Shown here piece after piece: positions 11,082 to 21,198 of a DNA stretch of 64,000 bases. Under the pieces are notes generated by a model, which saw only the letters and a program-made list of their open reading frames with translations, did not search any database and was not told the DNA's origin. Each line of letters begins with the position of its first letter. The stretch's first letter is position 1. The translations under genes were made by a program, and so were the position numbers. Source of the stretch: Gracilaria caudata (taxonomy: Eukaryota; Rhodophyta; Florideophyceae; Gracilariales; Gracilariaceae); the NCBI GenBank assembly GCA_030374735.1, contig JASCIV010000004.1:49257-113256 (forward strand), in the 5' to 3' direction.

Positions 11082-11104
11082 TCTTTCTTGCAGAACACTC
11101 CCCT

Positions 11105-11112
11105 CTTTATAT
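11105..11112 (-). promoter_or_regulatory. Possible TATA box of the nucleoporin gene
   Basis: Read on the minus strand this is ATATAAAG, about 25 bases upstream of the nucleoporin ATG at 11081. If used, the 5' leader would be almost absent, so a chance match is possible. Confidence 0.25.
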
Positions 11113-11900
11113 GTTTGATGGCTGATTAGACGTACACGCAGAACCCTGTATGAGATGACTGTAGTAGTTCAAGCTTTTGTATGTGGTGCATCATGTTCCC
11201 CGTTCGCGCTTTGTCAGTTCCTGGATCAACAATGAGCAGTTTCAAAAGTTTGTCCAATTGCAAGCGCTCTCACAAAACGGCACAACTTCCTACAGAATTT
11301 TAATTTCAATTTTCACACAAGTTCGAACTTGAACCCCTGATTCAAGGGCCCCAAAACAAGATATAGGATATCAAGTAGACCCTACAATACCTATCCTTGA
11401 GTAGGAAAATTGCTCTGGAAGACGAAGCGGATCCCACCGGTTACTCTTTACCCCACATTAGTTCTCGGTGTGTAATAGTTGTGAGGAGATGGAAGCTGTT
11501 AAACCATTAATATAAATTGACCTCAGGAAACAGTCTTAGATGCGTTAAATCTCATGCGTGTTGTTGCTTTTCTGTTCCCTTTATGTGCGCGTCATTCCGG
11601 GGAGGCTTACTGGGGCCACAAAGACAACTCTTTAAAGGTAGGCAGATAGTGCTGATGTTGACTGTGCGCCGTATTCCCGATTCTGGGGGCGTCGTGCGTA
11701 TTTGTGCATGTGTCAAATATGAAAGGCACAGGCTTACAATACAAGAATAGAGTACTTGCTCCACAAGTAACCTAACCTTGCCCTGCACGTTCGTCTTCGT
11801 TTCGCTCACTAAAATCGCTTTTAGAGATGAGAGCAAAAGACTTCTAAGCTTTAATATTAACAGTCGCAAAACACAGAAGCAGTAACCAGGGAGGAGGATC
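11113..11900. other. Spacer, no gene seen
   Basis: This lies between the 5' end of the nucleoporin gene and the 3' end of the coiled-coil gene. Two overlapping short frames at 11517-11869 have no protein-like composition. I see no RNA gene. Confidence 0.4.
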
Positions 11901-13362
11901 CTATTCGGATTGCGTGTGGCGGTTTTGAGCTATTGCATTCAGTGACGCCTCTAAGCGTCGGACGCGCTCCTCTAGATCTACGGAGGGATAGTTACTTTTC
12001 TCTCCCCCTGAATCCTGAAAGACTGCCTGTAGCTGTGCATGAGCTTCTTCTACTTCGCGAAGCAGAGGAGAGGCTTCCGTTATATTCACATTGCCATGTC
12101 CTGTGTGAGACGGTCGATTGGAATCAAGCGACGTAAGAGTATCTTCGTGGTCCTCCCGAGGCCAGGTCTCCTGTGGTCAAAGGAAGAGTTAGTGATTGGT
12201 AAGACAAAAAGCTTCGAAAGGAAAAAGCGTATGAAAACCTTACCTCCATATGCTGATCATCAAATTCGTCCAAGGGAGTGTCTCGTTTATCTAAGCTTAA
12301 GGTGTTACTTTGAAGACTAATATCGTCATCGGAGATCGGCGTTCTTGCTTGGTTCCTTGAACGCTTTGACCCACGCCTCAGTCTTGCAATCTTTAAATCT
12401 TTTTCTTCGAGTTGTCTTTCATAGCGCGCGACATACTCCTTTAGTCTTCTTCTTTCGAGCAACCCTTGCCTCAATAACGCCTCACGGCTTTCCACTTCTT
12501 TTTCCAGTGCAACAAGCCTGTCTCTCAGAGATCGCTCGGATCGTTCTGCCGCATCAGCGCGTTCTCTGAGCACATCTGTCGCTCCGCATTTAGCTCGCAA
12601 GCGCTCGGCCTCGGCACGAGTTTCGGCCAGCCTGGACTCTGCTGTATCACGAGCAAGTAGTGCTTCTTGAAGCCTTGTGGCATCCAGCGCTTTTTCTTCG
12701 GAGACTGCAACCCGTCTTCGCAGTCCCATGCAGACACGTTCCAAGGCATGAGACTTTTGTTTCTTTTCAGCTAAAGCCTTCTCTGCCTGTGCAGCTCGTT
12801 GTGAAACCTGTTGCAGTTGACGTTCAGTTTCGACAAGTTCGGAACGCAAGCGCGCAGCATCCGCCAATGCCTCTTCTTCTTTCGAAGTTTTCTTATTCCT
12901 TTCTTCGATGACACGGTCATAATCGGCACGCATCCCCTCCAGTAGTCGCGCAGACCGGTCAGCGCTTTGTCGCAGGGCTTCGTTATCTTTGCGAAGTCGT
13001 TTCGCTTCATGCTGAGCCGCCTCCGCTCTTGCTTCGGACGCTTCGAGAAGCGTGGAAAGTCTACTGATGTGGTGCCTTTCATCAAGTTGAACGGTGGAAA
13101 CAGCTTGAGTTGCATTCGGAGAGTTTTCCCGCGGTGGGGAAACAAATGAAGCGTCGCGCTCGACAGAGGGTTGTTCCGCAATATCAGAAGTTTTTGATGG
13201 CATGGGATTGCTGGTTACATGAGACCGTATGGAAGCCAGCCCGTCAGCAAGAGTCTGCTTGACGGCGAGGAACCGCTCGATGGAAGCGCGGCGGTCTGAA
13301 GGAGAATTGGAGCTTTCGCGTGGTGTCGATTCCGGCGCGGTAGTTGTTTGCAAGTTGGGCAT
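11901..13362 (-). CDS. Coiled-coil protein (two exons)
   Basis: Exon 1 is 13362-12244 and exon 2 is 12170-11901. The 73-base intron has donor GTAAGG (12243) and acceptor CCACAG (ending 12171), phase 0. The joined protein has 462 residues. Without splicing, exon 1 would run into an intron-derived tail (RFSYAFSFRSF). Residues about 90-340 are a long uninterrupted coiled coil rich in Ala, Arg, Glu and Leu (such as RAEAAQHEAKRLRKDNEALR). The N-terminus is Ser/Pro/Thr-rich and the C-terminus ends with a second short coiled coil (LEERVRRLEASLNAIAQ). No named family is recognisable; candidates are centrosomal, Golgi-tether or cytoskeletal linkers. It follows the PH-like kinase gene in the same direction with 228 bases between. 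Confidence 0.7.
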
Positions 13363-13589
13363 GAGGAGAGCATGGGGAGCCTTCGCAGCGTGGCTGGTCC
13401 AGGGAGAAATGGAATCCCGCGAAGGCTTCAGGCGAAAACTTGGACCTACGAAAAGGATTCAATGCGACGTAGACAATTCGCTACTTCCGCTGGCAGCACC
13501 ACTGGGCGCATGGGTGAACCTTCGCATTGAAATTTGAAAAAAGGCGGAAACCTGCCCAAAACAGGATCAACAGTTGATCTGAGGTTCTG

Positions 13590-15017
13590 CTAGTCAGCAG
13601 TTCGTTGTCTTCGTGACTCCCCGTAAGGCAGACGTCGCTCATGCGTGTCGGAACGAACTCGGGATGTCTCCATCGGGGACTTGGACGTGCGAAAATTCCT
13701 GCGATGATGTGCTCCCATTCTGCGGCGCGCGCTTGAAGGCCTAAAAGAAACCCCCACGGTTTGATCTGATGCAGCGCGAGCCCGCTGCGCGAGTCGCTGC
13801 ATAGCATGTGTGGCTGTCACAGCGTGAAATAGTCTCCTCCAGACTGCAGAGGGCACTACGCGTCGTGGCGTTCGTAACTGCTCATGACTGCCACGGATCC
13901 ATCGATGCTGAAGCAATGCCACTGCTGGTGGACGTTTGTAAGGATCCTTTTGAAGCAAAGCACGAGTGAACGACTTCGCTTCCTCTGAGGCTTGCGCCTC
14001 GTCCAAGTGCGGAAGTCTGCCATTCTCGATCCTGCGCAGTGTTCTTAGTCGCGAAGACGATTCAAAGGGAAAAGATCCAGTTAGACAGACGTGACAGAGC
14101 ACTCCAAGAGCAAAGATATCCACAGGTGCGCCGTATGCTTCACCTCTTAACAGTTCTGGTGCAAAATACGCTTCTGTACCTAATGGCTCTCTACAAAACG
14201 ACATAATTGACTTCTTGAGTTCAGGGCGCCAAACTGTGGCAAAGCCAAAGTCGCAGAGCAAAACCTGTAGAGGCGCCCTTCGCGTGTGAGCGATAAGCAC
14301 GTTATCGCACTTGATGTCGCGATGTACGAGATTGCTTTGATGCATGGTCAAGAGACATTTTCCCAACTGTATAATGACATTGCGCACGAACTCCTCTCCC
14401 AGAAACCCATTTCGAACTGCCAGTAACTCACAAAGTGAGCCTTTGTTGCCGTACTGCATAACCATGTAGCAGAACTCGTCATCGTAAAAGACGTCGAGAA
14501 CGGCTGCAACGTTTGATGATCGCTTGGCCGCCTTATGTTGTAGTTGAATCTCGCGCATGACGTGCCGCAACTTCTCGCCTACGCCGGTAGACAACGTGAA
14601 CAACCCGATCCTCTTCACTGCGACAAGACGGCGGTTTTCAACAGTGGTACCAAGCATTACAATTCCGTCTACTCCTCGTCCAAGAGTATCTCCTAGGTGA
14701 TACCATCTCCGTATATCGCGGTTCTTGGCTCGATAGAGACATGTAACCCAAGTTTGAAACACAAATACGTCATCGGCTATTAGTACGATGCGAGTAGCAG
14801 TCTGTTGCTGCGTCGCAAAGGCCATTCCCAGCACACCCAATTCGATGACGACGCGCAAACCCACTCGGGCAATATGAATGCGAGATCCATGTACGAAGTA
14901 CCGAACAATTGCAGCGGATGTCTCGGTGAGATGCTGCGAAAGAAAACCCCATTGCAGTCGAAAATAGTACCGCTGCGTACGAAGAAGACCCTCTCGTATT
15001 GCGAGCCAGCCTTTCAT
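13590..15017 (-). CDS. Protein kinase with N-terminal PH-like domain
   Basis: The protein has 475 residues in one exon with an ATG start. Residues 1-95 look like a PH domain, beginning KGWLAIREG and closing with VFQTWVTCLYRA, where the tryptophan fits the last PH helix. Residues about 105-375 are a full kinase: GRGVDG loop, AVKRI lysine, HRDIKCDN, DFGFAT, APEL, DIFALGV. The tail is Arg/Ser-rich and low in complexity. The kinase resembles CAMK/AUR-like families without a clear subfamily. The domain order repeats that of the gene at 1986-3245, although the two are not close in sequence. It is probably a lipid-recruited signalling kinase. Confidence 0.75.
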   Translation of the reverse strand: MKGWLAIREGLLRTQRYYFRLQWGFLSQHLTETSAAIVRYFVHGSRIHIARVGLRVVIELGVLGMAFATQQQTATRIVLIADDVFVFQTWVTCLYRAKNRDIRRWYHLGDTLGRGVDGIVMLGTTVENRRLVAVKRIGLFTLSTGVGEKLRHVMREIQLQHKAAKRSSNVAAVLDVFYDDEFCYMVMQYGNKGSLCELLAVRNGFLGEEFVRNVIIQLGKCLLTMHQSNLVHRDIKCDNVLIAHTRRAPLQVLLCDFGFATVWRPELKKSIMSFCREPLGTEAYFAPELLRGEAYGAPVDIFALGVLCHVCLTGSFPFESSSRLRTLRRIENGRLPHLDEAQASEEAKSFTRALLQKDPYKRPPAVALLQHRWIRGSHEQLRTPRRVVPSAVWRRLFHAVTATHAMQRLAQRARAASDQTVGVSFRPSSARRRMGAHHRRNFRTSKSPMETSRVRSDTHERRLPYGESRRQRTAD

Positions 15018-15468
15018 GATCCGATGTTGAGCATCTTCGCGACAATTTGCCAGTACCTACTAAGCTAAGCAAAACCTTTTTGAAAGGACGTGCTTGATTC
15101 GAGATTCCATGTTCTTGTAGATGCTCCGTGTATGTAACACCAAATGCAGGACCAGAGACGGCTGACATTGCGATTCTTGCGCGCGACATGCGCACGTGTT
15201 TAGTTCGAATAGTTTGGGGCTCCAAACTTTTGGAAACACAAACTGTCTCTTCGCACGGGTGCCGTGTAAACGATACCTGTAAAGATATTCCTTCAATGGA
15301 CACCCTCTTGCCCTCTCATTTCCAGGCCCCTAAAGGAAGCGAGAGCCATTATTCATGAGCGTTCTGTGCTCGTGCAGTGATGCAAAGATTACAGCTACCG
15401 TCACCTGTGAGGAACTCTGGGAATTTGTAGATAAAGGAAAAGAGCTGCATACTGTACTTCGTACCCTG
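15018..15468. other. Short spacer
   Basis: These 450 bases separate the 5' end of the PH-like kinase gene from the 3' end of the DUF2232-like gene. Only shadow frames are present. The kinase promoter should lie here. Confidence 0.4.
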
Positions 15469-16479
15469 TCATCGCCGGTTCATACTTTTGGCATTCCGAA
15501 TAAGGGCTTCAACGAGCGGCATGCTAACAGGACGTCTTTTCAACTCAACATCTTCTTCGATACGGCGCAGAACAATACTGGACATCAGCAATGTGAAAAA
15601 GACATGATACACTGAATGAAATGCAATTACGATGATAATCGCAATCTGTATCGTTGAGGTTGTCGGAGCCAGTATCTTAATCCCCGCGGCTCCTAGTAGC
15701 TTGGTTATACCCCCCACGAGGGATGTGACCTGTTCTACAACTGCTTTCCAAGCATTATATCTTAGAATTGGGCTGATGAACAAAAGTTGCAAGCAAAGCC
15801 CAACAGCCTTCGCCGCTGCCCCAGAAAGCAATGCTGCGACCCATCCAAACCTCCACCACAGCGCTCTCGAGTAAACAATGGTCAGCAACCCTGTGTTCAA
15901 GAGATAGGTGATGGCAAAGAATGGACCGACAATCGTGAATACAAAAAACAGTACCGACATGATAGTCATATCTGCAAACTTCAAACCATACTTCGAAGCG
16001 ATGTAGATGGTAGGCAAAGGATAGAACAGTAACAGGAAAGAGTCTAGGCGAAAAACGCGACCAAGGTACCAAAGAACCGTTGTGAGTGCAGTCATATATG
16101 CGCACTCTATGTATGGCAGAGTTTCATATTGCTTCGGATTAAGTATTGGCTTGTCCGGAGGAATACCTTGCATGCCGCCGCTTCGCTCTTCGAATTCCAA
16201 AATGAGCTTTTCCCAATCGTTCCTAGAGCTTTTTCTTTGAGGTTGAACTGAGCGCGATTTCTTCGAGGTGAACCATCGACGGATGCGTGAAAAGATGGAG
16301 GGGGTTCGAGAACGACATGTCGGAGTGCACCATGAGTAACTATGACTCTTCGAAAGAGCTCTGCATATTGGAATCGAGTTGGTCTGATTAAAGCAGAGAT
16401 TTGATGTTTTCACCTTGAACGCCAAGTTGACGTCCACGTCTTTCCAAGAAGACCTTTTGGCCTTCAAATTTTCAATCAT
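15469..16479 (-). CDS. DUF2232-like multi-span membrane protein, likely plastid
   Basis: A 336-residue protein with an ATG start. The first 90 residues are basic and Ser-rich (SRIRRWFTSKKSRSVQPQRK), compatible with a plastid presequence. From about residue 120 there are five to six hydrophobic spans (such as MTALTTVLWYLGRVF, FVFTIVGPFFAITYLLNTG, TIQIAIIIVIAFHSVYHVFF). The order and the ETLPYIECAYMTALTTVLWYLGR opening resemble the DUF2232 membrane family shared by cyanobacteria and plastids, whose function is not established. The family call is by resemblance only. Confidence 0.55.
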   Translation of the reverse strand: MIENLKAKRSSWKDVDVNLAFKVKTSNLCFNQTNSIPICRALSKSHSYSWCTPTCRSRTPSIFSRIRRWFTSKKSRSVQPQRKSSRNDWEKLILEFEERSGGMQGIPPDKPILNPKQYETLPYIECAYMTALTTVLWYLGRVFRLDSFLLLFYPLPTIYIASKYGLKFADMTIMSVLFFVFTIVGPFFAITYLLNTGLLTIVYSRALWWRFGWVAALLSGAAAKAVGLCLQLLFISPILRYNAWKAVVEQVTSLVGGITKLLGAAGIKILAPTTSTIQIAIIIVIAFHSVYHVFFTLLMSSIVLRRIEEDVELKRRPVSMPLVEALIRNAKSMNRR

Positions 16480-16979
16480 TCCTATCGATGGCTCTCGTAT
16501 GAGGCGCGAAACGTCGCTGTGCGTACACCAGAGAAGATGAATTGGGCCGCGATCGGACAGCGCGTTTGGGTCAAGTTCTGCGGTTGACCTCGACGTTTAC
16601 CGCACGCACTCCGTTTATGTATGTGAAGAAATAGCCACGTGTCCGTGATTTCGTGTGTCAATGGTGAAGGTGGTAAGGAAGAGTGAGTGAAGCATTTATC
16701 TTCATCTTTTGCTTCACTCCTTCGAACACTCATTCTCTCGTTTCCACCTGGAAAGATTACGAAAGTGTTTGCGTTTCGAAAATTGTGATCATACGAAATT
16801 ATCGCATCTGGCCGCTCGAATCATCCATACCACAACAAGTTTGAACCGAATTAACAAGGCCTGGACAAAGATATCAAACCAAAATGTCATTGCACCCGTC
16901 GGGGATATCAAGCAGTGCTGGTACGTTGTAGCGCAGGGGCTCAAGATTGCGCCCCAATAGAGGAATTTCAAAGTTACCC
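16480..16979. promoter_or_regulatory. Divergent promoter region
   Basis: The DUF2232-like gene (minus) and the D-amino-acid oxidase gene (plus) start on opposite sides of these 500 bases. No convincing TATA element or further gene is visible. Confidence 0.35.
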
Positions 16980-18206
16980 ATGCGTTGTATCTCTGACTCA
17001 TATACTCTACGCTCAACAGCTTTTTCTGTGTTCTTGCCGATAGAACCACGCTCCTTATGCTGCTCACCTAAAAGCAAATTGACACGACGCTCTCAAATAT
17101 TTCGCAGAAAGAACTCGGCACGGAGCCAACTAGTACAAACACCGACTACGTCACGCAACATTCTTGTAGTTGGTGCCGGTGTTGTAGGGCTAACAACTGC
17201 CATCCGACTACGAGAGGCTGGACACAAAGTTACCGTGATTGCCGAAGAAACGCCAAAGAGCATGTTCAATCGGTCTGACACGCCATGGGAATCAAACCCA
17301 AGAGGGACTTACACCAGTTCAGGCTCCGGGGGGTTTTGGTTGCCTTTTGCTCTGGAAGGAGAGGAAATCAAAGAATGGGCAACTACAACGTACCATACGT
17401 TACAATCTCATATCGACGATAGTGCTGGCGTGACGGCTATGGACGCATTGCAATTGTACGCAACAGAGGAGCCCGTGATTCCTTGGTATGCAGATTTGAC
17501 GGACATGAAAGTGGTTACTCCGCAAGAGGACAGCAGAGTGCCCGCAGATTACAAGTGGGCTTTGAGATTCAGAACAGTGGTGGTGCAAATGAATTTGTAC
17601 TTGATGTACTTGGAATCGTGGCTGACAGAGCTTGATGTAGCCATACACTCCACCAGGGAATTCATCAAACCTTCACAATCTGCTTTATGGGACATGGCTC
17701 GCGTTTCTCAGTTTGCAAAATCAATTGCGCACGATACGATGATTGTGAACTGTGCTGGAATCGGAGCAAGATTCCTGGCAGACGAAGACGTGATGCCTGG
17801 GCGCGGCATAATTCTTCGCGTGAAACGACCAGCGGAGGTGAATTACGTGATCACGGAGGACCCAGTGGATGGGATTCAGTCGGGCAATGGTCTACTGGCG
17901 TATGCGATTCCACGAGGGGATGAGATTTCTCTGGGAGGTACGCTATTCAAGGGGGACTGGAGTGAAGAAGCTTCTGACGAGGAAGTGGCTGCAGTGAGAA
18001 GCAGGGCGGAACAATTACTGCCGATCAAAGGAATGGCCGAGACGGGGAGGTGGAGTGGTCTGCGACCACTGCGAATGGATGGTAGGGCAAGGGTTGAGAG
18101 GGAGTCGCGCAACGTGATTTCGAACTACGGACATGGCGGAAGCGGCGTGACCATTTGTTGGGGCTGTGCTCAAAATGTGGTGAAGCTGGTTGCCGCAGAC
18201 AACTGA
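16980..18206 (+). CDS. D-amino-acid oxidase family flavoprotein
   Basis: The first in-frame ATG is at 16980 and gives 408 residues. The frame is open further upstream but only with a TTG. A classic Rossmann FAD motif (ILVVGAGVVGLTTAIRL) lies at about 60-76. NCAGIGARFLADE marks the second flavin-contact region. GLRPLRMDGRARVE near the C-terminus carries the substrate-carboxylate arginine region, and the YGHGGSGVTICWGCA ending is typical of D-amino-acid oxidase. The enzyme deaminates D-amino acids with production of hydrogen peroxide, using FAD. It has an N-terminal extension of about 58 residues rich in Ser, Arg and Lys, and it ends in VAADN rather than a peroxisomal SKL-type signal. D-aspartate oxidase specificity cannot be excluded. 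Confidence 0.85.
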   Translation: MRCISDSYTLRSTAFSVFLPIEPRSLCCSPKSKLTRRSQIFRRKNSARSQLVQTPTTSRNILVVGAGVVGLTTAIRLREAGHKVTVIAEETPKSMFNRSDTPWESNPRGTYTSSGSGGFWLPFALEGEEIKEWATTTYHTLQSHIDDSAGVTAMDALQLYATEEPVIPWYADLTDMKVVTPQEDSRVPADYKWALRFRTVVVQMNLYLMYLESWLTELDVAIHSTREFIKPSQSALWDMARVSQFAKSIAHDTMIVNCAGIGARFLADEDVMPGRGIILRVKRPAEVNYVITEDPVDGIQSGNGLLAYAIPRGDEISLGGTLFKGDWSEEASDEEVAAVRSRAEQLLPIKGMAETGRWSGLRPLRMDGRARVERESRNVISNYGHGGSGVTICWGCAQNVVKLVAADN

Positions 18207-18617
18207 GTTCTGAACACGCGGATGCATTGCATTCGAAACGCAACCTGCGCAAACTCGCTATGATGTGGAAGGAACAGTGGCGCAAAGATCGGCATGCGAA
18301 TCTCGAACCGACGATGTCGCCAATATTGCCACGTCCCCCGCAAGCCTCGCAACCCGCCAGCCATGCCAGCGCCGTTCCGCGCCCCGCCACGCCGCGATTG
18401 GCCACACGCGCTGTAAGCACGGAGATATAGCAATCTCACACCGCTCCCGCTTACAGCGTGTTCCAACCACCGCGGTCCGCACAACTCCTCAAACCGGCCC
18501 TTGCTCGGCTCTGCGCGCAACATCATTCGCAGATGCGACTTTTGCATCGCCACCGTACACACGCGCACCGCCTCCCCCACCAAAGCTCCGCCAGCTGCGG
18601 TCCGCACGCCCACTCTC

Positions 18618-18696
18618 CCCCCCCCCCCCCCCCCCCCCCCTCTCCCCCTTTTTTTTTTTTTTTTTTTCCCGTAAAAAAAAAAAAAAGGAAAAAAAA
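18618..18696. repeat. Poly-C, poly-T, poly-A low-complexity tract
   Basis: There are 23 C at 18618-18640, 19 T at 18649-18667, then 14 A at 18673-18686, GG and 8 A at 18689-18696. The T run and A run are complementary with a five-base spacer and can form a hairpin. This would explain the sequencing failure that follows. Confidence 0.9.
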
Positions 18697-18706
18697 NNNN
18701 NNNNNN
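18697..18706. other. Assembly gap (10 N)
   Basis: Ten N bases directly follow the poly-A run. The round number suggests a placeholder, so the true gap length is unknown. Confidence 0.95.
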
Positions 18707-18789
18707 CCACCCACCCTCATCCCCGTTTTCCCACGCGCCGCCTCGCGCGCGTGCTCTTCGTTTCCGTGGCGTTCCAGCGTGAGCGAGCG

Positions 18790-19707
18790 ATGACCATCAC
18801 GTCTGTGCCCCGTCGCGACGCGCCGTCGTTCGAGCGCGCCGCGTTCGTAGTATGCCCCAGTCAGTTCATTTCGTCACAATGCGCGCGCCAGCCTTTCGCC
18901 ACTCCCCGTCACAATCGACGCGCCAGACTTTGTCACCGCGCGCCCGTCGTGTATGCGCAGCGTTCGCTCGTACCGCACGCGACGCCAACAACTGCTGTGC
19001 AAGCAGCGCCACAGGTTGTCCCGCAACGTTCTGGCGAGCGTCGTCGGGAGCCTGAACAGCCCACAAAGCCCGTTCACGTTACACCGACGCGCTATCGCGT
19101 GCGAGAGGTACAACTTGCTGAGGTGTATACGGTGGCCGATATTCGATGCGAGGCTTTTTACGAACATCCGAAGGACCCTTATTTCTATCCCGTGCGACGA
19201 AGGGAAATTCATATGGCCATGCGAGATCGCATACACTCGGGTAATAAGTGTTTGGTTGTGGTCGATACGCAACCGCCGCCGGAGTGGAGTCGGTTTGCTA
19301 CTGACGGAGAACTCATCGTCGGTTCGTTGGACATCTCGTTGCATGAACCTCGAACTGGTCGAAAATGTCAGTTCTTGCAAGCCATTTTTGATCGACCAGC
19401 ACCTAAATTGGCTGCTAGTAAGGATGGAGAAGCAAAACGGATATACATTAGCTCCATGGCTGTGAGGGAAGGATGGAGAGGGAGGGGTCTTGCGCAATTG
19501 TTGCTGGTGTATGTGGATAACCTCGCGTTGCGACAGGGTAGTAAGGAGGTGTTCTTGCATGTGGAGTTGGATAACAAACCTGCCGTTCATTTGTATACCA
19601 AATGCGGTTTCAAAGTGGTTCCCGATGACGCGCTGCTCTGTTTACCCAAATGGCTGCACTTCATAACCAAGGCCGAGCACACTCTGATGCACAAGAAATT
19701 GGAGTGA
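18790..19707 (+). CDS. GNAT N-acetyltransferase, probably plastid-targeted
   Basis: The start is placed at the ATG at 18790 (MTITSVPRRDAPSF), downstream of the N gap. The longer frame upstream reads through homopolymers. The product has 305 residues. The first 100 residues are rich in Ala, Arg, Ser and Pro with few acidic residues, like an organelle presequence. The GNAT fold follows: YRVREVQLAEVYTVADIRCEAF at the start, IYISSMAVREGWRGRGLAQLLL with the acetyl-CoA loop RGRGLA, and the ending LDNKPAVHLYTKCGFKVV. Plastid GNATs of plants acetylate protein N-termini and lysines; that activity is a family inference. The substrate is unknown. Confidence 0.8.
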   Translation: MTITSVPRRDAPSFERAAFVVCPSQFISSQCARQPFATPRHNRRARLCHRAPVVYAQRSLVPHATPTTAVQAAPQVVPQRSGERRREPEQPTKPVHVTPTRYRVREVQLAEVYTVADIRCEAFYEHPKDPYFYPVRRREIHMAMRDRIHSGNKCLVVVDTQPPPEWSRFATDGELIVGSLDISLHEPRTGRKCQFLQAIFDRPAPKLAASKDGEAKRIYISSMAVREGWRGRGLAQLLLVYVDNLALRQGSKEVFLHVELDNKPAVHLYTKCGFKVVPDDALLCLPKWLHFITKAEHTLMHKKLE

Positions 19708-20499
19708 ACGCCAAGTTTTCTTTGAGGAGTTGCACCACATTACAACAACTTCTCTTGTACATTTCTTTTTTTGTTTGCTGACCTTGGTGGGTGGCTGCGT
19801 GCCAGCAATTTTTTTTCAACGCATAAGGTTCCATGGCTTAAAGTTTCACAAAGCAAGCTTGTTTCCGTCCTTTCGGCGGGCCGTCCATAGTATGCATGCA
19901 CACGTTTTTGAACGCCGACGGAATCATTTTTCCGAGAGATGTGAGCATATGAGCTCTGGTATATGGGTAACGCTCCGATTGCGGTACAACAACCGGAGGT
20001 TTGCAGTCGGGGGTGTTAGAGATGTATGCGTAGCCAATTAAGATTCACTTCTCGAAGCTAACTTCATGATGAGAAGCGCACACTCGTCGCAGAGAGCTCC
20101 ACTTCTCGCCACGAAGGAAGTCAGAACTCCGCTTTGGAGCGCCGGGAGGTAGAAGAATGGCCATCACCGCGTTATCCATGCAGTGATCCCTGACCGTCAA
20201 GCGCGCACGTGTCACAGATGTCACTATCCTACTGCAATAGATCTGTGAAGCTATGAACGCTTGACTTCCCGTTGGTCAAACACCAAAAAATGTAAAACTA
20301 TTTGGATTTTTGATTTTTGGTACACATGTCGTGTTGGCCGGCCGCCACTGCGTCGCCGGCCGTGAGACGTTCCGAAATCCTGTCCAACGTTGGCGTCACT
20401 TCGTCCAGCCGAGCGTTCGCCGCGTTTCTTTTGGCTTCGATACACTAACGCGTACCGCAACTCCGCTCGTGACGCGCATTGAAACACCTCAACATCAAA
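19708..20499. other. Spacer upstream of RPS16
   Basis: About 790 bases between the GNAT stop and the RPS16 start. It should hold the RPS16 promoter. Short open frames here look like chance. No RNA gene was recognised. Confidence 0.4.
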
Positions 20500-21198
20500 A
20501 TGGCGATCACAAAAGGAAAGAACTCGGTGCAGGTCTTCGGCAGAAAGGTAAGCACCCCTCTATCTTGTAGTGTTTCGTTCCGATCAGCAATGCGCTTGAG
20601 CACACTTGCATCCTACAATTCTCTGCGCTCTTCAATACAACCCCTACGCAGCGTCCCGGATTTTGAAGCCTATGCTTTCTCTGCATCTGTACACTGTCAA
20701 ATGGAAAGAGCTGTGAAACAACTACCAAGTCGAACCTGTACTAACGAAACATCTTTGTCCAACTGCGCTTCTGTCCGCCAATCTACGTTTTAAACCGCGA
20801 AGAAAACTGCCGTTGCCGTTGCCCACATCACTGGCAATGGAAAGGGTCTTATGAAGATCAACGGAACTCCCCTCGATCTTCTTGAACCGGAGGGTCTTCG
20901 AGTCAAGGTACTCGAGCCCTTACTGATTCTGGGCCAAGAGCGTTTTGCCGACATTGACATCCGTCTGCGAGTGAAGGGAGGTGGTTACACTGCTCAAATC
21001 TACGCCATTCGACAAGCCATTGCAAAGGGTCTAGTGGCTTACTATCAAAAGTACGTCGATGAGGTTCAGAAGAGAGAACTTAAGACTCTACTTCTTGCGT
21101 ATGACAGAACCCTTCTTGTTGCCGATCCGCGCCGATGCGAACCCAAGAAGTTTGGTGGTCGTGGTGCGCGTGCTCGCTTCCAGAAATCATATCGTTAA
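20500..21198 (+). CDS. RPS16: 40S ribosomal protein S16 (uS9), two exons
   Basis: Exon 1 is 20500-20547 and exon 2 is 20803-21198. The 255-base intron begins GTAAGC and ends CGAAG, phase 0. The joined protein has 147 residues, the usual length. Exon 1 encodes [16 protein letters not shown] and exon 2 continues [16 protein letters not shown]. The C-terminus [17 protein letters not shown] is the diagnostic uS9 tail that reaches toward the P-site tRNA in the small subunit. An early intron right after the first coding residues is common in ribosomal protein genes of intron-poor genomes. Confidence 0.97.

Larger units (their letters stand above)
18207..18789. other. Spacer with homopolymers and assembly gap
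   Basis: This lies between the oxidase stop and the GNAT start. It contains runs of C, T and A and a 10-base N gap. Open frames across it are artefacts of low complexity. The promoter of the GNAT gene must be here and is partly unresolved. Confidence 0.5.

Noticed and set aside
18265..18789. Upstream extension of the GNAT frame through the homopolymers and N gap
   Set aside because: It reads through low-complexity sequence and undefined bases. The ATG at 18790 gives a normal presequence.
18458..18793. Several overlapping frames of Pro- or Lys-runs
   Set aside because: They are translations of the poly-C, poly-T and poly-A runs.
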